51,535 bases of DNA from Clostridiales bacterium DTU032 (GTDB lineage: Bacteria; Bacillota; Clostridia; Saccharofermentanales; DTU023): assembly GCA_001512745.1 (NCBI GenBank), contig LFSM01000034.1:1-51535 (forward strand), in the 5' to 3' direction. Position numbers and translations under genes: made by a program. Shown piece by piece: positions 1 through 7,420 of the stretch (position 1 is its first letter; every line of letters begins with the position of its first letter). The notes under the pieces were generated by a model, which saw nothing but the letters and a program-made list of their open reading frames with translations, made no database searches and was not told the origin of the DNA.

Positions 1-1
1 C

Positions 2-241
2 GCAGCCCATGCTCACGTGGAAGTAACCACTCTGATTGTGCCCGGTTTATCTGACAACCCTGACGAGATTGAAGCCGAAGCTAAATTCCTCGCCGGGATT
101 GACCGGGGACTGCCTCTGCATCTGTCCAGATATTTCCCCAACTACCGTTCCAGTGAAGCTGCTACAGATATCAAACTACTGCGTATGATGCGTGACATAG
201 CTGCACAGCATTTGGACCACGTCATCCTGGGCAATGTTTAA
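2..241 (+). CDS. amrS: AmmeMemoRadiSam system radical SAM enzyme, C-terminal fragment
   Basis: The frame is open from the left edge, so the gene is cut at its 5' end. Only about the last 79 residues are present, and the radical SAM CxxxCxxC motif lies outside the window. The tail HVEVTTLIVPGLSDNPDEIE, then LHLSRYFPNY, then a final VILGNV, matches the C-terminal end of the pyruvate-formate-lyase-activase-like enzymes of the AmmeMemoRadiSam system (AmrS), as I remember that family. The substrate is unknown. It converges on the leftward transporter gene with only 17 bp between the stops, and no clear hairpin terminator separates them. The family call rests on a short piece, so confidence is moderate. 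Confidence 0.7.
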   Translation, partial: AAHAHVEVTTLIVPGLSDNPDEIEAEAKFLAGIDRGLPLHLSRYFPNYRSSEAATDIKLLRMMRDIAAQHLDHVILGNV

Positions 242-258
242 TAACTGCTGTCAAGGCT

Positions 259-1716
259 TTATCCTAATATAATTGTTTCTTCTATTTGCATCAGAGTCCC
301 GTCTTCCAGCTGATGTGAAACTAGAATAAAGGGACGGCCATGTAGATGTCTCTCAATAAAAGAGCCGGTACGTACTTTTGTTTCGCTGTCGAGTGAACCA
401 AAAGGTTCGTCCATTAACAAAAAATAGCGATCTGACAAAAGAAGCCGGGCAATGGCTACCCGATCTTTCATGCCACCGCTAAGTGTTGCCACCGGCTTGT
501 CAAGATCGCCGGTAAGCCCTAATTGGATAAAAGCCTCCTGAATTTCTGCCTGTTTAAGATTTGGAGCTACAAAAAGAATATTCTCCCTGGCCGTCAGATG
601 AGGTAAGAGGCGGGGTTCCTGGAAAACTGCACCGGCCTTTGCTGTGTTCCTGCCCAGCACTTCTCCGGAACTTGGCTCTTCCAGCCCAAGCAGCAGGCGG
701 AGCAATGTCGTCTTGCCACAACCTGAGGGTCCCAGCACAAAACTGCGAGAGTGGTCGGAGAAAGAGTGGTTAAAATTCTCCAGTACGACCAGCTCACCGT
801 AGGCCTTCGTTATGTTCACAGTTTGCAGACAAACTTCTTCATTATTTTTTATTTCATCTGATACCTGCGTGCTTGCTCTCTTATCTGATAACTTAGTCTG
901 ATAATAGGAGGAGCCGGCTACTTGGTGTTTATTTAGTTTGTCTTCAGTCATGTCCTGACTTGTCTTGCCCTGAATTCCGAATTCATATTTCCTAGTCATT
1001 TTGCGCAATTGAGCTTGCAGTATTTTCGAAAAAAGCCAGCTGAGAATAATAATAAGAGCAGTATAGGCAAATAAGTCCGCTGTTTCCAGATAAATCTTAG
1101 CTTCATAGAATCGTTCTCCCAGTGAACCCTGGACAATTCCAAAAACTTCTGTTGCTATTCCTGCTTTCCAGGCAAAACCTATTGCCGAAGACGCACTGGC
1201 AGAGAAATACGATATCGCACTTGGCAGATACAGCTTGCTCAGCCGCCTTGTGAATGGTACCGCAAAAACCTCTGCCATTTCATTCAGATCAGGATCACTC
1301 ATCCTCATGCCTTGAAGCAGGCTCTCATAGAGGCCGGGCAAAGTTACTATGCAAACAACGATCCAGCTGCTTGAATCAGCTCCAAAATAGATTAAGATTA
1401 TCAGGATAAAGGAAACCACCGGGACCGCTTTAAAAACCGCTATTAGTGGAGCAAAGAAATCTTCCCACGTGCTTGAACGCATAGCAGCAATAGCTAGTAA
1501 ACCAGCTAATGCGGTTGCCAGAACAAAGCCAAAAAGAATCCGCCAGCTTGTAGCTAATACTGCCAGCAAAAAATCAGTCTGGGTAATTAATCTAGCAAGA
1601 CTTCTAACAATATCCAGAGGACCCACAAAAATCAGTGTTTCCTTGAATATGATTGACAAAAGCTGCATGACCAGCAGCCAAAAAATTACAGCTAATGCCC
1701 GGCGGAACCTCCTCAT
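259..1716 (-). CDS. Fused ABC permease and ATPase, NitT/TauT type
   Basis: A 485-residue chain combines two proteins that are usually separate. Residues about 1-250 are a BPD-type permease with about six membrane segments and the cytoplasmic coupling region around MAEVFAVPFTRR and YLPSAISYF, as in SsuC/TauC. A polar linker of about 45 residues follows. Residues about 292-485 are a short ATPase: Walker A GPSGCGKTT (Lys335), Q-loop FQEPRLLPH, signature LSGGM, Walker B FLLMDEPF, and the H-switch VSHQ. The start ATG overlaps the stop of the binding-protein gene (ATGA), so the two are translationally coupled. The family carries sulfonates, nitrate, thiamine precursors and similar small organics; the substrate here cannot be read from sequence. 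The fusion is a continuous frame with both halves intact, so it does not look like a sequencing error. Confidence 0.85.
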   Translation of the reverse strand: MRRFRRALAVIFWLLVMQLLSIIFKETLIFVGPLDIVRSLARLITQTDFLLAVLATSWRILFGFVLATALAGLLAIAAMRSSTWEDFFAPLIAVFKAVPVVSFILIILIYFGADSSSWIVVCIVTLPGLYESLLQGMRMSDPDLNEMAEVFAVPFTRRLSKLYLPSAISYFSASASSAIGFAWKAGIATEVFGIVQGSLGERFYEAKIYLETADLFAYTALIIILSWLFSKILQAQLRKMTRKYEFGIQGKTSQDMTEDKLNKHQVAGSSYYQTKLSDKRASTQVSDEIKNNEEVCLQTVNITKAYGELVVLENFNHSFSDHSRSFVLGPSGCGKTTLLRLLLGLEEPSSGEVLGRNTAKAGAVFQEPRLLPHLTARENILFVAPNLKQAEIQEAFIQLGLTGDLDKPVATLSGGMKDRVAIARLLLSDRYFLLMDEPFGSLDSETKVRTGSFIERHLHGRPFILVSHQLEDGTLMQIEETIILG

Positions 1717-2690
1717 GGTTTGAAATAAAAATCGTCAGACGGTATTTTGTTACCTACAACTTGGGGATTAACACTAAACAAGGCTTCCAGATAGGCTGAA
1801 AGCTGAAGCTTCATATCCTCACCGTCGATATATACAATATTGCATTCGGGCAAAGCTTTCTTTGCCGGAATCTCTTCGAAAATACCCAAGTCAGATATCA
1901 TCTTGGCAGCTGCATCTATATTTTCTACAGCAAAATTAGCAGAATAGCCATAGCGCTCGCAGAATACTTTAACGTCCTTCTTATTTTCCTCCAGAAAATC
2001 TTTTCTGCCCACCAGTACACCTGTAATAAGCGGGCTGGATTCACCATAAATATCTGTCCATGCAGAATTCAAATCAATTGCTCTGCGAATCGACGGATTT
2101 TTGCCGGAGGCCACAGTCAGGTAAGGCTCAGGTAAGTGCCCCACGCTGCCCTCTTCAGCTAACATACGTGCTACAACTTCTGTATGCTCAGATACAAAAA
2201 CAAGGTTGACATCCTTGTCCGGGTCGATGCCGTTATTTTCCAAAACCATTCTCAAAACAATCTCCGGAGTGGCTCCCTTACCTGCTGAGTAAATAGTTTT
2301 GGACCGCAGATCTGTCACATCTTTGATGCTGTCGCCATTTTCCGCCAGATATAAAACTCCTAAAGTATTGATGGCAATAACCTGAATTTTACCTTCACTC
2401 TTGTTATAAAGTGTAGCCGCCAGATTAGCCGGTAATGCTGCCAGATCACACTCACCTTGAAGCAGCTTGGGACCGACAAGCTCCGGCTGGCTTTCGAGAG
2501 AGAAAGCATACTCAGCATCTTCATCCCCGCCATATTCAGTTAGTAATTGTGCCAAACCCATCGCAGTAGGTCCTTTTAAAGCAACAATATTAATCGCTTC
2601 TGAGGCTTTCTGCGTGCAGGACACAGAAAAAAAGGCAGCAAGTACAATTAAAACCACACATACAGTTTTGTTTATTGCTTGGTGTTTCAT
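1713..2690 (-). CDS. ABC transporter substrate-binding lipoprotein, NMT1/TauA-like
   Basis: 325 residues. The N-terminus is a lipoprotein-type signal: basic start, hydrophobic stretch at residues 10-21, then SVSC with Cys25 as probable lipid anchor. The lipobox is loose because Ser rather than Leu sits at position -3. The mature part has the two-lobe pattern of NitT/TauT binding proteins: an early ALKGPTAMGLAQLL loop, a mid-protein GKGATPEIVLRMVLENNGID hinge region, and SVGHLPEPYLT. It lies between hydA and the permease-ATPase, with 4-bp ATGA overlaps on both sides, so it belongs to the hydrogenase operon. The ligand is unknown. Association with hydrogenase genes might suggest a ligand linked to redox metabolism or cofactor supply, but that is only inference. 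Confidence 0.8.
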   Translation of the reverse strand: MKHQAINKTVCVVLIVLAAFFSVSCTQKASEAINIVALKGPTAMGLAQLLTEYGGDEDAEYAFSLESQPELVGPKLLQGECDLAALPANLAATLYNKSEGKIQVIAINTLGVLYLAENGDSIKDVTDLRSKTIYSAGKGATPEIVLRMVLENNGIDPDKDVNLVFVSEHTEVVARMLAEEGSVGHLPEPYLTVASGKNPSIRRAIDLNSAWTDIYGESSPLITGVLVGRKDFLEENKKDVKVFCERYGYSANFAVENIDAAAKMISDLGIFEEIPAKKALPECNIVYIDGEDMKLQLSAYLEALFSVNPQVVGNKIPSDDFYFKP

Positions 2691-4576
2691 AAACTAGAAT
2701 CATCTTCTTTCAGCGGATAAGCTTCGCGTTGCCCATAATGGGTATGCAGGTATTTGTGAGCACGTTCACTGTTGGGCTCACCAAAGAATCTTTTGTATAG
2801 TTCTTGAACATCGGAATTCTTATATGACTTGCGTTCATTTTGAGCAAGATCTTCATCATAGAGAGCTTTCGCTCTGGCCGGGCGTGGGTCAAGAAATATC
2901 CTTTCTCTGGCCGGAACATATGGTTGTCCGCCACCGTGAATACATCCACCGGGACAAGCCATAACTTCTATAAAATGATATTTCTTTTCGCCAGATTTAA
3001 CAGCATCCAATACTTTAGCTGCATTAGCAGCTGAGCTGGCTACCGCAACTTTTAATTCTATCTCTTGCCCATCAATGGGAAGAAGGATAGTAGCTTCTTT
3101 AATTCCTTCCATACCGCGTACTTCACTATACTCAAAGTCTTCCAGATCATCTCCTGTGAGAACATCTGCTGCCGTACGCAAAGCAGCTTCCATAACTCCG
3201 CCTGATGTCCCGAATATAACACCGGCACCCGTATAGTCACCCAGGATTGAATCTGCTTCCTCATCTGCCAACTCCTGAAATTGGAGACCGCTTTGACGAA
3301 TCATACGAGAAAGCTCACGTGTAGTCAGTGAATAGTCAACATCACGCAAACCATCGACCTCCATCTCCGGTCGATTTGCCTCTGTCTTTTTCGAGGTACA
3401 AGGCATAATGGATACGGAGACGATGCTATTAGGATCAACGCCCACTCTCTCAGCATAATATGACTTAATCACTGCCCCCATCATTTGCTGCGGCGATTTA
3501 CAGCTGCTGATATTCTCTAAAAACTCCGGATAATAGAGTTCACAATAACGCACCCAGCCAGGTGAACAGGAGGTCAGCAGTGGCAGTCGTTCATTATTCT
3601 TCAGACGGCTGATTAGCTCTGTTGCCTCTTCCATAATTGTCAGATCTGCTGCAAAGTTTGTATCATAAACGCGGTCAAAGCCCAGTCTTCTGAGAGCAGC
3701 AACCATTTTTCCGGTAACGGCTGTTCCTATCGGATAGCCAAACTCTTCACCTAAAGCCGCACGCACAGCAGGTGCTGTCTGAACAATCACAAATTTATCC
3801 GGATTCTCTATTTCTTTTAAGACATCTTCTATCTGGTCTTTCTCGTGCAGGGCACCGACCGGACATGCCTCAATACACTGTCCGCAATAGAGGCAATTGA
3901 CATCTTTCATACTGTATCCGAAGGCCGGTCCTACGGTTGTTTCAAAACCGCGCTTAGAGAATTCGAGCACGCCGATTCCCTGGACTGCTTTACAGGTATT
4001 AACACATCGTCCGCAAAGAATACACTTGCTGGGATCCCGCACAATGGACCAGGATAAATCATCTATCTCTGCTTCGCGAACTGCTCCGGTAAAACGTGAG
4101 GTCTGGACACCATACATGGCGCAAAGGCGCTGAAATTCGCAATTGTCATTCCTAATACAGGAAAGGCAGTCACTATTGTGGTTAGCTTTAATCAATTCTA
4201 AATTAAGCCTTACCGTTTTTCTCACGCGTGTACTATTCGTTATAACGACCATGCCCTCAGCCGCCTTTGTTGAGCAAGCCGTAACCATACGGAAAGCTTC
4301 GCCTTTTTTACGCGCAACTTCAACAAGGCAGACTCGGCAAGAAGAGTTTTCGTTAATTTCTCGTAGATAGCAGAGTGAAGGAATTTCATAGCCTGCTTTA
4401 CGCGCAGCCATAATTAAATTCCAACTCTCCGGGCAAGTCACTTCCTGTCCGTTAATTGTCAAATTTACCAGCGGTACCTTTTCCTCCAGTTCCAGCTTCA
4501 GCTCTCCTTTCATAGCTTCAGTTCCGGAAGAAAATGGAACAGAGTGTATCTTGTTTCTTGTTTTTGTTTGACGCAT
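2687..4576 (-). CDS. hydA: NAD-linked [FeFe]-hydrogenase catalytic subunit HydA
   Basis: 629 residues from the ATG at 4576, which has GAGGAT 9 bases upstream; an in-frame TTG at 4591 lies on top of that site and is unlikely. Domains in order: plant-type [2Fe-2S] (SLCYL...SCRVC), His-ligated cluster (HNSDCLSCIRNDNCEFQRLC), two [4Fe-4S] motifs (CILCGRCVNTCK and CLYCGQCIEACP), then the H-cluster domain. L1 reads TSCSPGW (Cys337, Ser338), L2 MPCTSKKTE (Cys393) and L3 EVMACPGGCIHGGG (Cys541, Cys545). It should make or oxidise H2 in the cytoplasm as part of a HydABC complex coupling ferredoxin and NADH. The usual L1 is TSCCPGW, so the Ser is noted as a finding. No maturation genes (hydEFG) are in the window. 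Confidence 0.95.
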   Translation of the reverse strand: MRQTKTRNKIHSVPFSSGTEAMKGELKLELEEKVPLVNLTINGQEVTCPESWNLIMAARKAGYEIPSLCYLREINENSSCRVCLVEVARKKGEAFRMVTACSTKAAEGMVVITNSTRVRKTVRLNLELIKANHNSDCLSCIRNDNCEFQRLCAMYGVQTSRFTGAVREAEIDDLSWSIVRDPSKCILCGRCVNTCKAVQGIGVLEFSKRGFETTVGPAFGYSMKDVNCLYCGQCIEACPVGALHEKDQIEDVLKEIENPDKFVIVQTAPAVRAALGEEFGYPIGTAVTGKMVAALRRLGFDRVYDTNFAADLTIMEEATELISRLKNNERLPLLTSCSPGWVRYCELYYPEFLENISSCKSPQQMMGAVIKSYYAERVGVDPNSIVSVSIMPCTSKKTEANRPEMEVDGLRDVDYSLTTRELSRMIRQSGLQFQELADEEADSILGDYTGAGVIFGTSGGVMEAALRTAADVLTGDDLEDFEYSEVRGMEGIKEATILLPIDGQEIELKVAVASSAANAAKVLDAVKSGEKKYHFIEVMACPGGCIHGGGQPYVPARERIFLDPRPARAKALYDEDLAQNERKSYKNSDVQELYKRFFGEPNSERAHKYLHTHYGQREAYPLKEDDSSL

Positions 4577-4598
4577 AATCTTTATCCTCAACTAAGCT

Positions 4599-6602
4599 CT
4601 ATCTACGCTCAATTGCGTTGAAAGCACAATTTTCAATGCAAAGTCCACAGCGGATACAAACATCCAAATCTATTTCATGAATCTCTCGCGGTTTGCCGCT
4701 GATCGCATGCACAGGGCAGATACGGGCACACTTGGTGCAGCCCTTGCAATTAGCAGTAATAATATATCCGAGCAGATTTTTACAGACATGTGAGGGACAT
4801 TGTTTATCTCTGATGTGAGTCTCGTATTCATCACGGAATTGTCTTAAAGTTGACAGAACCGGGTTAGCAGCAGTTTGGCCTAAGGCGCAAAGTGAACTCA
4901 CTTGCAAGTGCTCACCTAGTTCTTCAAGAAGATCCAGGTCGTCCATTTCGGCATGTCCTCCGGTTATGCGCTCAAGTATCTCTAACATGCGCTTAGTTCC
5001 TTCCCGGCAGGGAACACATTGTCCGCAGGATTCATCCACGGTAAACTCAGTATAGAAACGTGCAATATCTACCATGCAATTATCTTCATCCATCACAATA
5101 AGGCCACCAGACCCCATCATCGATCCGGCCGCCTTAAGAGTATCAAAATCTACTTCCAGATCCAGCTTATTTTCTGTAATACATCCTCCAGAAGGACCTC
5201 CCGTTTGCACAGCTTTGAATTTTTTATTGTCAGGACAGCCACCACCTATGTCAAAAATGACCTCTCTCAGCGTTATTCCCATAGGAACTTCAAGCAGACC
5301 TGTATGTTCTACCTTTCCTCCCAGAGCAAAAACTTTGGTTCCCGGTGAGCTTTCGGTGCCAATTGTCCGGAACCACTGTGATCCATTCAAAATAATAGCT
5401 GGAATATTCGCCAATGTTTCCACATTATTAATAATTGTCGGTTTACCAAATAGTCCATGGGCAGCGGGAAAGGGAGGTTTGTTTCGTGGCATGCCACGCC
5501 CACCCTCAATAGAGGCAATTAAAGCAGTTTCTTCTCCACAAACAAAGGCACCGGCACCTAAACGCAATTCAATATCGAAAGAAAAATCACTTGCCATGAT
5601 ATGGTCGCCCAATAACCCTAGTTCACGGGCTTGTTCTATCGCAATATTTAATCGCTTAACCGCTGTTGGATATTCCGCGCGGACATATATATATCCTTTG
5701 CTGGCGCCAATTGCATAGCCACCAATTATCATTGCTTCTAAAACAGCATGAGGGTCGCCTTCCAAAATACTGCGATCCATGAATGCCCCCGGGTCACCTT
5801 CATCAGCGTTACAGATGAAATATTTCTCTTCTGCTTTTTCACGAGCAGCGAAGCTCCATTTTATTCCGGTTGGAAAACCCGCTCCGCCACGACCGCGCAA
5901 ACCGGAGTCCGAAATACAATCAATAACAGCTTGAGCTGACATTTCAGTCAAGACCCGTTTGAGTGCAGCATATGCGCCTACGGCAATAGCTTCATCTATA
6001 CGTTCAGGATTGATATAGCCACAATTTCTCAGGACCTGGCGTTTTTGCTTTTTATAAAAAGGTAAATCTATAAAATGCTCCGGCAAACCGGCAAGGTCAG
6101 ACTCTTCGCTCTCATCTTCTATTACCAGATCTTTAGATCTGCTATCAAGCTCTGTAGTGGTAACAGGCTCTAACTTATGGCTGAGATAACTATGTGCTTC
6201 AGCTTCTCTTTGTTTTTTTTCATGCTGTTCACGTAAAAAGCCCCTTAATGTAAACTCTTCCACCGGCTCACCGCCGATCAGGTGCTGTCTTACTATCGCA
6301 ATGGCCTTGACAGGATCAACCTTCACATATGAGACTTTTTCCTTGCCTTTTTCGTATATTTCTACAATGGGCTCGAATGAACAAAGGCCAATACAGCCGG
6401 TGATTTCAAGAGAAATATCTTGCAAATCGTTTCTTTCAGCTTCCTGTCGTATGGCTTCGAAAGTTAAGTCCGCACCTGCAGAAATTCCGCAAGTAGCCAT
6501 ACCAACTGTTACCCGGAAGTGCTCAGGCTGTTCCAGTTCAGTTAATGTGCGCCGGCGCAAATTAGAAATATTTTCCCAGGATGTTCTGGTTCGTGTAATC
6601 AT
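4599..6602 (-). CDS. hydB: NuoF-like flavoprotein subunit HydB of the [FeFe]-hydrogenase
   Basis: 667 residues. The N-terminal thioredoxin-like region has Cys motifs CGISAGAD and CIGLC for a [2Fe-2S] cluster. The central NuoF core carries GRGGAGFP (NADH/FMN glycine-rich loop), NADEGDPGAFMDR, GAGAFVCGEETAL, and ESCGQCVPCREGTKRM for a [4Fe-4S] cluster. The C-terminus has two ferredoxin motifs (CKGCTKCARICP and CIRCGLCIENCA). This layout is that of HydB of trimeric bifurcating hydrogenases: it binds NAD(H) and FMN and passes electrons to HydA. It overlaps hydC by 4 bp and ends 22 bp before the hydA ATG, so the three genes form one transcript. Whether this complex truly bifurcates needs biochemistry. 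Confidence 0.95.
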   Translation of the reverse strand: MITRTRTSWENISNLRRRTLTELEQPEHFRVTVGMATCGISAGADLTFEAIRQEAERNDLQDISLEITGCIGLCSFEPIVEIYEKGKEKVSYVKVDPVKAIAIVRQHLIGGEPVEEFTLRGFLREQHEKKQREAEAHSYLSHKLEPVTTTELDSRSKDLVIEDESEESDLAGLPEHFIDLPFYKKQKRQVLRNCGYINPERIDEAIAVGAYAALKRVLTEMSAQAVIDCISDSGLRGRGGAGFPTGIKWSFAAREKAEEKYFICNADEGDPGAFMDRSILEGDPHAVLEAMIIGGYAIGASKGYIYVRAEYPTAVKRLNIAIEQARELGLLGDHIMASDFSFDIELRLGAGAFVCGEETALIASIEGGRGMPRNKPPFPAAHGLFGKPTIINNVETLANIPAIILNGSQWFRTIGTESSPGTKVFALGGKVEHTGLLEVPMGITLREVIFDIGGGCPDNKKFKAVQTGGPSGGCITENKLDLEVDFDTLKAAGSMMGSGGLIVMDEDNCMVDIARFYTEFTVDESCGQCVPCREGTKRMLEILERITGGHAEMDDLDLLEELGEHLQVSSLCALGQTAANPVLSTLRQFRDEYETHIRDKQCPSHVCKNLLGYIITANCKGCTKCARICPVHAISGKPREIHEIDLDVCIRCGLCIENCAFNAIERR

Positions 6603-7159
6603 GCCAGATCCTCCGCTTCACCTTTATTGTCAGCTGAGGCAACTGAGACTGTTACCGCAGCTGCTTCTTTCGAACGATAGCTATCAAGTATTTGCTCCAA
6701 CTCGTTCAAATCCACAATATTAGCGTAAACTTCCTCATCGATCATAATTACCGGAGCCAGACCGCAACAACCAATACATCTTGCAGCTGTTATGCTAAAC
6801 AAACCATCCGATGAAACTTCTCCAACCTTGATATTGAGCAGTTCGCAGAGTTTATCCAAAACCTTCTGAGAACCCTTAACATAGCATGCTGTGCCCATGC
6901 ATACTGAAATACGGTGTTTCCCTTCCGCTTCCAGTAAAAACTGGCTATAAAATGAAGATACACCGTATAGTTCTGCAACAGAAATACCTGTAAAGGCAGA
7001 AATATGTTTATGTACCTCCAAAGGCAAATAGCCAAATAACTGCTGAGCTTTTTGCAAGGCAATCATAGCTATACCTTTTTCTCCCTGTAGTTTCTTTAAG
7101 AATGTGTCAAGTTCTAAAAATCTGGGATCGTCAACTGCGATTTGCTTTGGCTGGCACAT
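6599..7159 (-). CDS. hydC: NuoE-like [2Fe-2S] subunit HydC of the [FeFe]-hydrogenase
   Basis: 186 residues from ATG 7159, preceded by AGGAGG 8 bases upstream; the adjacent TTG at 7162 is less well spaced. The helical N-terminus (ALQKAQQLFGYLP...ISVAELYGVSSFYSQF) and the thioredoxin-fold cluster ligands CMGTAC and CIGCCGLAP are typical of NuoE/HydC. The last 25 residues are an Ala/Ser/Glu-rich tail beyond the normal end. It is the first gene of the leftward operon hydC-hydB-hydA-binding protein-permease/ATPase. In the complex it carries a [2Fe-2S] cluster next to the HydB flavin. Confidence 0.93.
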   Translation of the reverse strand: MCQPKQIAVDDPRFLELDTFLKKLQGEKGIAMIALQKAQQLFGYLPLEVHKHISAFTGISVAELYGVSSFYSQFLLEAEGKHRISVCMGTACYVKGSQKVLDKLCELLNIKVGEVSSDGLFSITAARCIGCCGLAPVIMIDEEVYANIVDLNELEQILDSYRSKEAAAVTVSVASADNKGEAEDLA

Positions 7160-7350
7160 CAAAAACCCTCCTGATCATGTTTCTTTAAAGCTATTCTATC
7201 CTTTGCCATCTTTTCACAGCTCATTAGTTATATAGTCTTGTCACAATAAAAGATACACCTACAAGCCCAAACACAATGACACAATTTATTTAAAATCTTT
7301 GTGCATATTCACAATAACCTGCATATTCGATAGCTCCTTTATTTCGCAGC
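7160..7350 (-). promoter_or_regulatory. Leader and upstream region of the hydrogenase operon, with CACAAT repeats
   Basis: This gene-free stretch separates the hydrogenase and transhydrogenase operons. The hydC ribosome site AGGAGG is at about 7167-7172. Four copies of CACAAT (ATTGTG on the coding strand) lie at 7242-7247, 7272-7277, 7280-7285 and 7310-7315. The last is part of the short inverted repeat TTGTG-N6-CACAA at 7299-7314. These could be half-sites for a redox-responsive regulator, but the spacing does not match the 18-bp Rex operator. I see no convincing -35/-10 pair; a TATAAC-like box lies near 7229-7234. Confidence 0.35.
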
Positions 7351-7394
7351 AAAAAAGGGTCCTCTCCATGCATTCAGCGGTTTGAGGACCCTTT
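7351..7394 (-). terminator. Rho-independent terminator of the pnt operon
   Basis: The inverted repeat AAGGGTCCTC (7355-7364) / GAGGACCCTT (7384-7393) has a 10-bp perfect stem and a 19-base loop. On the leftward strand it is followed by six T residues (A run at 7351-7356). It lies 27 bases past the pntB stop. Confidence 0.85.
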
Positions 7395-7420
7395 AAAGTA
7401 GCTTTATTTGCTTATCCGTT

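Noticed and set aside
5074-5718. A 214-codon rightward open frame within hydB
   Set aside because: Antisense to a conserved NuoF core, with no ribosome site and an unlikely composition.
7299-7314. Rex operator before hydC
   Set aside because: TTGTG-N6-CACAA is 16 bp. The Rex operator has 18 bp (TTGTG-N8-CACAA type), so I only report it as a possible redox-related repeat.
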